NCBI RefSeq assembly: GCF_020991415.1
Contig: NZ_JAJMOY010000005.1
Coordinates: forward strand, 310,001-374,000
Reading direction: 5' to 3'
DNA: 64,000 nt
DNA from: Flavobacterium sp. ENC
GTDB lineage: Bacteria; Bacteroidota; Bacteroidia; Flavobacteriales; Flavobacteriaceae
Part shown: positions 24,116 to 32,802 of the stretch, in pieces
Numbering within the stretch: the first letter of the stretch is position 1
Layout of the letters: every line of letters begins with the position of its first letter
Made by a program: the position numbers and the translations under genes
The notes under the pieces: generated by a model
What the model was told of the DNA's origin: nothing
Seen by the model: the letters and a program-made list of their open reading frames with translations, nothing else
The model's database searches: none

Positions 24116-24421
24116 TTATACTTTGATCTCCACTTCAACTCCACTTGGCAATTCAAGTTTCATTAATGCATCGATAGTTTTAGATGAAGATGAATAAATA
24201 TCAATCAATCTCTTGTATGACATTACTTCAAATTGCTCTCTCGCTTTTTTGTTAACGTGCGGAGAACGTAACACAGTGAAAAGTTTTTTGTGAGTTGGTA
24301 ACGGAATTGGACCTGTTACAACTGCTCCAGTAGTTTTTACTGTTTTTACGATCTTTTCAGCAGACTTGTCTACCAACATGTGATCGTAAGATTTTAGTTT
24401 TATTCTGATTTTTTGACTCAT
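24116..24421 (-). CDS. rpsJ: 30S ribosomal protein S10 (NusE)
   Basis: 101 residues: MSQKIRIKLKSYDHMLVDKS, GPIPLPTHKKLFTVLRSPHV, ending LPSGVEVEIKV. S10 is both a head protein of the 30S subunit and a partner of NusB/NusG in antitermination. Here it ends the str transcript instead of heading the S10 operon, with a terminator 22 bases past its stop. Confidence 0.98.
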   Translation of the reverse strand: MSQKIRIKLKSYDHMLVDKSAEKIVKTVKTTGAVVTGPIPLPTHKKLFTVLRSPHVNKKAREQFEVMSYKRLIDIYSSSSKTIDALMKLELPSGVEVEIKV

Positions 24422-24432
24422 TTTCTTAAGAA

Positions 24433-26589
24433 TTAAGCGTTACCTTTTGCTTTTTTAATTACAGCTTCTGAAATATTAGAAGGTGTTTCTGCATAGTGAG
24501 AAAACTCCATTGTTGAAGTAGCTCTACCAGAAGACAATGTTCTTAATGTTGTTACATATCCAAACATTTCTGATAAAGGCACATCAGCTTTAATAGTTTT
24601 AGCACCGTTTCTGTCACCCATGTCATTTACCTGACCTCTACGACGGTTGATATCACCTACGATATCCCCCATGTTTTCTTCAGGAGTAATAACTTCCATT
24701 TTCATGATTGGCTCCAAAATAATCGCACCAGCAGCTTTAGCTACTTCTCTATAACCCATTCTAGCAGCTAACTCAAAAGAAAGTGCATCTGAATCGACAG
24801 GGTGGAAAGATCCGTCCGTCAAAGTTACTTTTAAACTATCCACCTGATAACCTGCCAATGGACCTGTTTTCATAGCTTCACGGAAACCTTTTTCTACAGA
24901 AGGGATATATTCTTTAGGAACGTTACCACCTTTTACTGCATTGATAAACTGTAATCCAACAGGAACTTTACCGTCAACTTCGTCAGCTGGCTCAAGTGTA
25001 AATACGATATCACCGAATTTACCACGACCTCCTGATTGTTTCTTGTAAGTCTCTCTGTGTGTTGCAGTTCTTGTAAACGCTTCTTTATATTCAACTTGAG
25101 GCTCACCTTGGTTCACTTCAACTTTAAATTCACGTTTCATACGATCTACAAGGATATCTAAGTGAAGCTCACCCATACCTGAGATAATAGTTTGCCCTGA
25201 AGCCTCATCTGTTCTAACAGTAAATGTTGGATCCTCTTCAGCTAATTTAGCCAAAGCCATACCCATTTTATCAACGTCAGCTTTAGTTTTAGGTTCAATT
25301 GCAATACCAATTACCGGTGCAGGGAATTTCATAGACTCAAGAATGATTGGGTGTTTTTCATCACACAATGTATCTCCAGTTTTGATATCTTTAAATCCAA
25401 CAGCAGCTCCAATATCTCCAGCCTCAATATATTCGATTGGATTTTGTTTGTTAGCGTGCATTTGGTAGATACGAGAAATTCTTTCTTTATTTCCTGAACG
25501 AGTGTTCAAAACATAAGAACCAGCATCTAAACGACCAGAGTAAGCACGGAAGAAAGCTAAACGACCTACGAATGGGTCAGTAGCAATTTTAAATGCCAAA
25601 GCAGCGAACGGCTCTTTTACATCTGGCTTACGCAAGATTTTAGTTTGATCTTCTTCTAACAATTCAGCATCATCAGGGTGAATTCCTTCGATACCTTCCT
25701 TGTCCATTGGAGAAGGTAAATATTTACAAACTGCATCTAACATGAATTGAACTCCTTTGTTTTTGAAAGAAGAACCAGCGATCATCGGGATGATAGCCAT
25801 ATCCATAGTAGCAGCTCTTAAAGCGTTGTTGATTTCTTCCTCTGTAATAGAGTTTTCATCTTCCATGAATTTCTCTAAAAGATTTTCATCGTAGTCAGCA
25901 ACTGCTTCAATAAGAATAGATCTGTATTCTTTAACTTCAGCTAACATATCCTCAGGGATTGGCACAATATCAAAAGTTGCCCCTTGAGTAGCATCATGCC
26001 AGATGATAGCTTGGTTTTTTACTAAATCTACAACACCTTTGAAATCATTTTCTTCACCAATTGGCAAAGTGATTGCAACAGCATTAGATTTCAACATATC
26101 ACGAACTTGTTGACAAACTGCCAAAAAGTTAGATCCCTGACGGTCCATTTTGTTTACGAATCCCATACGTGGAACTCTGTACTGATCAGCAAGTCTCCAG
26201 TTAGTTTCTGATTGAGGCTCAACACCATCAACAGCACTAAACAAGAAAACCAATCCATCAAGTACACGTAAAGAACGGTTTACCTCTACAGTAAAGTCAA
26301 CGTGTCCGGGAGTATCAATGATATTAAAGTGGTATGGCAATGATTCAGGCAAAACTTTACCTTGTTCAGTTGGAAAATTCCACTCACAAGTTGTTGCAGC
26401 CGAAGTAATTGTAATACCTCTTTCTTGCTCTTGAGCCATCCAGTCCATTGTTGCAGCACCATCGTGTACTTCACCAATTTTGTGTGACTTTCCAGTATAA
26501 AAAAGGATACGCTCAGTTGTTGTTGTTTTACCAGCATCAATGTGAGCAGCAATTCCGATATTTCTTGTATATTTTAAATCTCTAGCCAT
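24433..26589 (-). CDS. fusA: Elongation factor G
   Basis: 718 residues; GTP-driven translocation. The GTPase motifs are in order: AHIDAGKTTTTERILFY (P-loop), RGITITSAATT (switch I), DTPGHVDF (G3), NKMDRQGS (G4). Domains II to V follow, ending with SSGRATSTMEFSHYAETPSN. It lies between rpsG (10 bases) and rpsJ (11 bases). Confidence 0.98.
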   Translation of the reverse strand: MARDLKYTRNIGIAAHIDAGKTTTTERILFYTGKSHKIGEVHDGAATMDWMAQEQERGITITSAATTCEWNFPTEQGKVLPESLPYHFNIIDTPGHVDFTVEVNRSLRVLDGLVFLFSAVDGVEPQSETNWRLADQYRVPRMGFVNKMDRQGSNFLAVCQQVRDMLKSNAVAITLPIGEENDFKGVVDLVKNQAIIWHDATQGATFDIVPIPEDMLAEVKEYRSILIEAVADYDENLLEKFMEDENSITEEEINNALRAATMDMAIIPMIAGSSFKNKGVQFMLDAVCKYLPSPMDKEGIEGIHPDDAELLEEDQTKILRKPDVKEPFAALAFKIATDPFVGRLAFFRAYSGRLDAGSYVLNTRSGNKERISRIYQMHANKQNPIEYIEAGDIGAAVGFKDIKTGDTLCDEKHPIILESMKFPAPVIGIAIEPKTKADVDKMGMALAKLAEEDPTFTVRTDEASGQTIISGMGELHLDILVDRMKREFKVEVNQGEPQVEYKEAFTRTATHRETYKKQSGGRGKFGDIVFTLEPADEVDGKVPVGLQFINAVKGGNVPKEYIPSVEKGFREAMKTGPLAGYQVDSLKVTLTDGSFHPVDSDALSFELAARMGYREVAKAAGAIILEPIMKMEVITPEENMGDIVGDINRRRGQVNDMGDRNGAKTIKADVPLSEMFGYVTTLRTLSSGRATSTMEFSHYAETPSNISEAVIKKAKGNA

Positions 26590-26599
26590 TTCTTACGAA

Positions 26600-27076
26600 T
26601 TAAAATCTAAAGTGAGAGAAAGCTTTATTAGCCTCTGCCATCTTGTGAGTATCCATTCTTTTCTTAACCGCAGCACCTTCTTCTTTAGCAGCAGCTAAAC
26701 ATTCTGACGCTAAACGTTGTGCCATAGATTTTTCATTTCTTCTTCTGGAATAAAGTATTAACCACTTCATTGCCATAGAAATTTTTCTGTCTGGTCTAAT
26801 TTGCATTGGAATTTGAAATGTAGCTCCACCCACTCTACGACTACGTACTTCTACGTGAGGCATAACGTTTGTTAAAGCATCTTTCCAAATTTCTAATGAA
26901 GATTTTTCTGAATCCTGCTTTTTAGACTCAATGATGTCAATTGCATCATAAAATACTTTGAAAGCTGTAGATTTCTTACCATCCCACATTAAGTTGTTCA
27001 CAAAACGTGTTACCAATTGATCGTTAAATCTTGGATCTGGTAAAAGTGGTCTTTTCTTTGCCGCTCTTTTTCTCAT
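26600..27076 (-). CDS. rpsG: 30S ribosomal protein S7
   Basis: 158 residues. The family core LPDPRFNDQLVTRFVNNLMW is preceded by a basic start (MRKRAAKKRP), and GGATFQIPMQIRPDRKISMA lies in the middle. S7 nucleates the 30S head. It is separated from rpsL by 118 bases, unusually far, and the gap contains a degenerate repeat. Confidence 0.97.
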   Translation of the reverse strand: MRKRAAKKRPLLPDPRFNDQLVTRFVNNLMWDGKKSTAFKVFYDAIDIIESKKQDSEKSSLEIWKDALTNVMPHVEVRSRRVGGATFQIPMQIRPDRKISMAMKWLILYSRRRNEKSMAQRLASECLAAAKEEGAAVKKRMDTHKMAEANKAFSHFRF

Positions 27077-27151
27077 GTCTTTTTTTTAATAAAAAGTTAT
27101 AGGTCATCCGTTAAATGTTATGTTGTTACAGACTTCTACCAAAGTTTCAAT

Positions 27152-27186
27152 CCCTAACCCTTAACTCCTAACCTCCAACTCTTAAC
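27152..27186. repeat. CTAAC-type word repeat between rpsL and rpsG
   Basis: A run of near-repeats with a period of 7-8 bases (CCCTAACCCTTAACTCC, then CTAACCTCCAACTCTTAAC), telomere-like in look. It lies in the rpsL-rpsG spacer and belongs with the other word repeats at gene borders. Confidence 0.55.
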
Positions 27187-27194
27187 GTTTTAAA

Positions 27195-27578
27195 TTACTT
27201 TTTTGCTTCTTTTGGGCGTTTAGCACCGTACTTAGATCTTCTTTGCGTTCTTCCTGCAACTCCTGACGTGTCAAGCGCTCCACGAACGATATGATATCTA
27301 ACACCTGGTAAATCTTTTACCCTTCCACCTCGCACTAATACTATCGAGTGCTCTTGTAAATTGTGTCCTTCTCCAGGGATGTAAGCATTCACTTCATTAC
27401 CATTTGTCAAACGTACACGCGCAACTTTACGCATTGCAGAGTTTGGTTTTTTTGGTGTAGTAGTGTAAACACGCGTACAAACCCCTCTTCTTTGAGGACA
27501 AGAATCTAAAGCAACCGATTTACTCTTCTTAGTGATCTGAGTTCTTCCTGTTCTTACTAATTGTTGAATTGTTGGCAT
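27195..27578 (-). CDS. rpsL: 30S ribosomal protein S12
   Basis: 127 residues from MPTIQQLVRTGRTQITKKSK. A 28-codon in-frame extension upstream is discarded because it runs through the promoter. The decoding-centre loops TTTPKKPNSAMRKVARVRL and GGRVKDLPGVRYHIVRG keep both lysines whose changes give streptomycin resistance, so the wild-type state is seen. It is the first gene of the str operon. Confidence 0.98.
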   Translation of the reverse strand: MPTIQQLVRTGRTQITKKSKSVALDSCPQRRGVCTRVYTTTPKKPNSAMRKVARVRLTNGNEVNAYIPGEGHNLQEHSIVLVRGGRVKDLPGVRYHIVRGALDTSGVAGRTQRRSKYGAKRPKEAKK

Positions 27579-27613
27579 AATTAATACTAAAAATTTATTA
27601 TGTATATTAAATT

Positions 27614-27628
27614 CCCGCTTTTTACGGG
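27614..27628 (-). promoter_or_regulatory. Small hairpin at the 5' end of the rpsL message
   Basis: On the minus strand CCCGT and GCGGG pair (one G-U) around AAAAA, beginning about where transcription should start. A stem at the very 5' end could protect the mRNA. Confidence 0.4.
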
Positions 27629-27632
27629 GTTG

Positions 27633-27663
27633 CAAATGTATAAAATATTTTTCACTATACAAA
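27633..27663 (-). promoter_or_regulatory. str operon promoter (rpsL)
   Basis: The minus strand has TTTG (27663-27660), a 19-base spacer and TACATTTG (27640-27633). Both boxes match well. The leader is about 50 bases. Confidence 0.75.
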
Positions 27664-27760
27664 CGTTAAATCATTAATTTTCAATAACATTATTTATCCT
27701 TATGATTTTAGAAACAAACAATAGATATTTGCAATACATTTAATAAACTACAGTTAACAC

Positions 27761-29461
27761 TTGAAAAAACTTTTAACCATATTGATTTTCATTACAGGAA
27801 TGAGCTCCCATGCCCAGAATTTTTATCTGGAAATTAAAGGAAGCAATCAGAACGAAAGCAAAATCATAGACTCCTTACATTATTTAACAAAGCACAGCAA
27901 TATAAAATCCTTATTTGATGAAACAAATAAAACATCAAAAATGCTTGAAAAAAAAGGATATCTGGATAACACCATATTAGAAATCACCAAATTAAATGAC
28001 ACTGCCTACCGGTCTATAATAAGCCTTAAAAACAAAACAAAAAACATTCATATATATATAGGTAGAAATAATTCGTTTTTTAATTCATCCGAAATACAAA
28101 AAGACACCTTAATTATTCCGTATGCAGAACTTGAAGATTATTTAAATCAAAAAATAATTGAGGCAGCAAAACAAGGTTTCGCTTTAAGTAAAATAAAACT
28201 TGAAAATATTCAGAGAAAGAATTCGGTAATTTATGCGGACTTAAATTTTAAATCCGAAAAAAAACGTATCGTAAATTCAATTATTCTAAATTACACAGAT
28301 AATAAAGGAAAGGATTTTTTTCCAAAAGGACATTTAAAACAATTAAATAAAAAATACCTTAACAAGACATTCAATCAACAAATAACAAAACAACTGTATG
28401 ATGACATCAATAGTTTTGAATTTATCTCTCAGACAAAATATCCTGAAATATTATTTACTACAGATTCCACAAAAATATACACCTATATTGAAAAAAGAAG
28501 AGCCAACAATTTTGACGGGTATATTGGCTTTTCAAACGACGAAAACAAAAAAGTAAACCTGAACGGATATCTCGACATTACTTTACAAAATATTCTTCAT
28601 TCCGGAGAAAAATTCTCGCTGTACTGGAAAAGCGACGGAAACCAACAAAAAACATTTGACACAAAATTAGAAATTCCATACATCTTCAAAACATCCCTTG
28701 GCATAAAAGCCCAGCTAAATATATTTAAACAAGACAGTACTTTTCAAAATACCAAAACTGCGATCGATCTGGGCTATTATCTTAATTATAATTCAAAAAT
28801 ATATCTTGGCTATCAATCTACAGAATCAAGCGACATTCAGAATACAAATAACTTTTCGATTAGCGATTACAAAAACTCCTACCTCACTTCAACCTTAGAG
28901 TATAAAAAAATTGACATTGCGAACGACCTTCTCCCTAAAAAAGCTTTTTTAAACTTTATAATGGGATACGGAAAAAGAGATACCAACAACGATCCTCAAA
29001 CTGCAGAATCAAGCAAACAATTTTACTCCAGCTTAAACATTTCGTATAATTTTGAACTGAACGAAAAGAACTTTATTAACATAAATTCACAAAATTTTTA
29101 TTTAAAAAGTAAAAATTACATTTCTAACGAATTGCAGCGTTTTGGCGGTATAAATTCAATAAGAGGCTTTTTAGAAAATAGTTTACAGGCAAATTTCAAT
29201 TCCTTAATTCTTACAGAATACCGATATATTGTCTCTAAAAACCTATTCGTTCATTCTGTTACAGATTACGGCTTATACCAAGACCTGACAAGCAATTTGA
29301 ATAAAAATAAAATTAAAAAATTAATAGGAATCGGAGTTGGGACTGCCATTCAGACCAAAAACGGTTTATTAAAAATAATCCTAACAAACGGAGGAGAAAA
29401 CATTAAAGACCTTGAATTATATAACACTATCATAAACATATGTTATAATGTTAAATTTTAG
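27761..29461 (+). CDS. Omp85-superfamily outer-membrane protein (BamA/TamA-like)
   Basis: 566 residues starting at a TTG codon. The first ATG is 13 codons later and would remove most of the signal peptide (KKLLTILIFITGMSSHAQ), so TTG is preferred. Residues about 80-235 look like one or two POTRA-type domains (KQGFALSKIKLENI, then KRIVNSIILNY). The rest is a beta-barrel pattern with the Omp85 signature RFGGINSIRGF near residue 465 and a final aromatic residue (YNVKF). A role in outer-membrane protein or lipid assembly is inferred from the family. The gene is AT-rich and stands alone between rpsL and susC. Confidence 0.78.
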   Translation: MKKLLTILIFITGMSSHAQNFYLEIKGSNQNESKIIDSLHYLTKHSNIKSLFDETNKTSKMLEKKGYLDNTILEITKLNDTAYRSIISLKNKTKNIHIYIGRNNSFFNSSEIQKDTLIIPYAELEDYLNQKIIEAAKQGFALSKIKLENIQRKNSVIYADLNFKSEKKRIVNSIILNYTDNKGKDFFPKGHLKQLNKKYLNKTFNQQITKQLYDDINSFEFISQTKYPEILFTTDSTKIYTYIEKRRANNFDGYIGFSNDENKKVNLNGYLDITLQNILHSGEKFSLYWKSDGNQQKTFDTKLEIPYIFKTSLGIKAQLNIFKQDSTFQNTKTAIDLGYYLNYNSKIYLGYQSTESSDIQNTNNFSISDYKNSYLTSTLEYKKIDIANDLLPKKAFLNFIMGYGKRDTNNDPQTAESSKQFYSSLNISYNFELNEKNFININSQNFYLKSKNYISNELQRFGGINSIRGFLENSLQANFNSLILTEYRYIVSKNLFVHSVTDYGLYQDLTSNLNKNKIKKLIGIGVGTAIQTKNGLLKIILTNGGENIKDLELYNTIINICYNVKF

Positions 29462-29545
29462 GGTTTATCAAAAAAAGATTTTTATTTATTAGGAAAGTTA
29501 ACAAATTATTAAGAGTTTTGCGATACTAATTCAAAATATTTAAAA

Positions 29546-32500
29546 ATGAAACTAAAGTTCAATGGATTCTTAGTGCTTTTACTAGTACTAGTGGCGCAAC
29601 TAACTTTCGCGCAAGAAAGATCTGTTTCAGGGATGGTTTCTGATAATACAGGTATGCCTTTGCCAGGTGTAAGTGTATTGATCAAAGGAACAAAAACTGG
29701 AACGCAAACTGATTTTGATGGTAAATTCTCTATCAAAGCATCAACAAGCCAAGTTTTGGTATTTAGCTACATTGGGATGAAATCTCAGGAAGTAGCGGCA
29801 AGTTCATCAGTAATCAATGTAAAATTAGGTGCTGATGCAAATGAACTTGAAGCAGTTGTTGTAACAACGGCTTTAGGTATTAAAAGAGAGAAAAAATCTC
29901 TTGGTTACTCTGCTCAATCAGTATCAGCAGAACAAGTAGGAACAGTTCCAACAGGAAACTTCGTAAATAACTTATCTGGTAAAGTTGCAGGTCTTAGTGT
30001 AACTCAGGGTACTAACTTTGGAGGATCTACAAACGTTGTTCTTAGAGGTTTCAAATCTCTTTTAGGAGATAACCAGGCTTTATTTGTTGTTGATGGTGTG
30101 CCAATTTTGAACAACAACGTAAACAGTGCGGATCAAAAAAGTGGTAGAGGTGGTTTCGATTATGGTAATGCCGCTTCTGATATCAACCCAAATAACATTG
30201 CTGAGATCAACGTATTAAAAGGTGCTGCTGCAACAGCTCTTTACGGATCAAGAGCACAAAATGGTGCGATCATTATTACTACTAAAAAAGGAAAAGCAAG
30301 AAATGACATGGCTGTAGAGTTTTCATCTTCTTACACTATGGGTACTGTAGATAAAAAAACTTTCCCTGAATATCAAACAGAATATGGTCAAGGATATTTT
30401 GGACAAAGATTTTCAACTTACCTGGGACAGCCAAGAGCTAGAACTGGAGATGATGCATCTTACGGACCTAAATATGATGGTTCTTTAGTATACCAATACA
30501 ATTCATTTATACCAGGATCTGCTACTTTTGGACAAAGAACTCCATGGGTTGCTGCAAAGAATGGTCCAATTGAATTTTTTGACACTGCAACATCAACTGT
30601 AAACAATATCGCATTAAGCGGTGGTAGCGATAAAGCAACTTACAGATTAACTTATGCTAACACAAACAGTTCTGACATTTTACCAAATTCTTTATTAAGC
30701 AAGAATAACTTTAATGCTTCAGCTACTTATAAATTTAGCGACAAATTAAGCTCTACATTCAACGCAACTTATGTAGCTCAAAACACACGTAACAGAAATA
30801 CAACTGGTTACGGAGGAAATCAAATTGCTGGTTTCAGACAATGGTGGGCAAACAACGTTGATCTTAACGATCAAAAAGATTTCTACAACATGAGCCACCA
30901 AAACTATACTTGGAACATGGCAAGTGCTACGAATATCTCTCCTGCATACTGGGATAACCCTTACTTCGGAAGATACCAAAACTACAATAACGATAGTAGA
31001 AAAAGATTTGCTGCAAATGCAAGTGTAACTTATGATGTATCTAAAAGTTTAAGTTTCACAGGTAGAATGGGTACTGATGGTTTCACTATGACAACTGAAG
31101 ACAGAATCGCTGCAGGTTCAACTCCGGCAACTTTAGGATCTAACTCAAATCTTGCAAATCTACCTGCACAACCATCTGGTTACGCTTTAGATATCTATGA
31201 TTACAGCGAACAAAATTATGATTTCCTGGCAACTTACAAGAGAGATCTAGCTGAAGAATTAAATCTTAATGTTATCGTTGGTAGTAACTACAACGTACAA
31301 AGTAAATTCTCTAATCAACAAATGACATCTGGTGGATTGTATGTTCCTGGATTGTATACTATTTCTAACTCTGTATCAGCTCCGGCTCTACCTAGAATCA
31401 TAGACACAAGAAAAGAAGTACTTGGTTTGTTTGCACAAGCAACATTAGGTTACAAAGGAACTTACTATTTAGAAGGTTCTGTAAGAAGAGATGAATCATC
31501 TGCTTTACCGGTAGACAACAATGCATACTGGTATTCTGCAGTTTCTGGAAGTGTTATCTTCTCAAACTGGTTAAAAGATGTTGAATTCATCAATTTCGGT
31601 AAATTCAGAGCAGCTTACGCTCAGGTAGGTGGTGACACAGATCCTAATTCATTACAAAATGCCTACACTGCAAGAACTCCATTTGGAACAGCAGTTTACT
31701 CTTATAATACAACTGCAAGAAATCCAAACTTGAAACCACAACAATTAGACAACGTCGAGTTAGGTTTGAACATGCAATTTGCAAAAAACAGAGTTGGATT
31801 TGATGTTGCTTGGTTCCAAAACAAAGCTTACGATCAAATTTTACCATTACCTGTATCTACATCTACTGGATCAGCATTCAACACTGTTAACGCAGGTACA
31901 TTAACAACAAAAGGATTTGAGGTTTCACTTAACGCTACTCCTTTTAAAACGGCTAACTTTGCTTGGGATGTAAATATCAACTGGTCTAATCCTAACACAA
32001 AAGTTACAGAATTAGCTCCAGGTATTGAGAACATCAACATTAACTCACTTCAGGGTGGTGTTAGTATAAATGCTCCTCTTAACCAGGATTACGGTCAAAT
32101 CTGGGGAACAACTTATGTACTTGATGCTTCTGGAAACAGAATTATCGGAGATAACGGTGCTTACGTAGTTTCTACTACTACTGACAACAAATTAGGAACA
32201 TACCAAGCTGATTGGGCTGGTGGTATCAACAATAAATTCACTTACAAAAACCTTTCTTTCAGTTTCTTAATTGATGTGAAAAAAGGAGGAAGTGTTTTCT
32301 CACTTGATCAATACTACGGTTACGGAACAGGTATTTATGCTAATTCAGTTGGAAACAATGATTTAGGAAACCCAATAAGAAATACATTAGCTAATGGTGG
32401 TGGTGAAATTCTACAAGGTGTTATGGCAAATCCTGCTTACACTCCAGGAGGAACTCAACCACAATACATAACAAACACTACAAGATTAGACAGATCTCAA

Positions 32501-32791
32501 TCAAGCCAGGTTTTCGGTACAGATCCACCTGCTGCTGCATTTGTTTACGATGCAGGATTTGTAAAATTAAGAGAAGTTGTTTTCACATACAATCTTCCTG
32601 AAAGTATCTTAGGAAAATCTGTTAAAGGAGCTTCATTTAGCTTAATAGGTAACAATCTTTGGATCATTGACAAAAGTTTACCATATTCTGATCCAGAAGC
32701 TGGATTGTCTTCAGGTAACACACAAGGATACCAATCAGGACCTATGCCGACAACAAGAAATATTTCTTTTAATGTCAAAGTTAATTTTTAA
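29546..32791 (+). CDS. SusC/RagA-type TonB-linked outer-membrane transporter
   Basis: 1081 residues. Signal peptide 1-22 (MKLKFNGFLVLLLVLVAQLT, cleaved after FAQ). A carboxypeptidase-regulatory-like domain at about 24-105 (VSGMVSDNTGMPLPGVSVLI) is followed by the plug at about 120-240 (GNFVNNLSGKVAGLSVTQG, ALYGSRAQNGAIIITTKKGK) and then a 22-strand barrel ending NISFNVKVNF. It forms a lidded importer with the SusD protein 11 bases downstream. No glycoside hydrolase, peptidase or regulator is attached, so the substrate is unknown. Smooth, AT-third-position codon use suggests high expression. Confidence 0.95.
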   Translation: MKLKFNGFLVLLLVLVAQLTFAQERSVSGMVSDNTGMPLPGVSVLIKGTKTGTQTDFDGKFSIKASTSQVLVFSYIGMKSQEVAASSSVINVKLGADANELEAVVVTTALGIKREKKSLGYSAQSVSAEQVGTVPTGNFVNNLSGKVAGLSVTQGTNFGGSTNVVLRGFKSLLGDNQALFVVDGVPILNNNVNSADQKSGRGGFDYGNAASDINPNNIAEINVLKGAAATALYGSRAQNGAIIITTKKGKARNDMAVEFSSSYTMGTVDKKTFPEYQTEYGQGYFGQRFSTYLGQPRARTGDDASYGPKYDGSLVYQYNSFIPGSATFGQRTPWVAAKNGPIEFFDTATSTVNNIALSGGSDKATYRLTYANTNSSDILPNSLLSKNNFNASATYKFSDKLSSTFNATYVAQNTRNRNTTGYGGNQIAGFRQWWANNVDLNDQKDFYNMSHQNYTWNMASATNISPAYWDNPYFGRYQNYNNDSRKRFAANASVTYDVSKSLSFTGRMGTDGFTMTTEDRIAAGSTPATLGSNSNLANLPAQPSGYALDIYDYSEQNYDFLATYKRDLAEELNLNVIVGSNYNVQSKFSNQQMTSGGLYVPGLYTISNSVSAPALPRIIDTRKEVLGLFAQATLGYKGTYYLEGSVRRDESSALPVDNNAYWYSAVSGSVIFSNWLKDVEFINFGKFRAAYAQVGGDTDPNSLQNAYTARTPFGTAVYSYNTTARNPNLKPQQLDNVELGLNMQFAKNRVGFDVAWFQNKAYDQILPLPVSTSTGSAFNTVNAGTLTTKGFEVSLNATPFKTANFAWDVNINWSNPNTKVTELAPGIENININSLQGGVSINAPLNQDYGQIWGTTYVLDASGNRIIGDNGAYVVSTTTDNKLGTYQADWAGGINNKFTYKNLSFSFLIDVKKGGSVFSLDQYYGYGTGIYANSVGNNDLGNPIRNTLANGGGEILQGVMANPAYTPGGTQPQYITNTTRLDRSQSSQVFGTDPPAAAFVYDAGFVKLREVVFTYNLPESILGKSVKGASFSLIGNNLWIIDKSLPYSDPEAGLSSGNTQGYQSGPMPTTRNISFNVKVNF

Positions 32792-32802
32792 AAAAAATAA
32801 AA

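Noticed and set aside
26286..26552. Second minus-strand frame inside fusA
   Set aside because: It overlaps the GTPase motifs of fusA in another frame and is Leu/Gln-rich out-of-frame text.
27579..27662. N-terminal extension of rpsL
   Set aside because: It runs through the promoter boxes and the 5' hairpin; the MPTIQQLV start is standard for S12.
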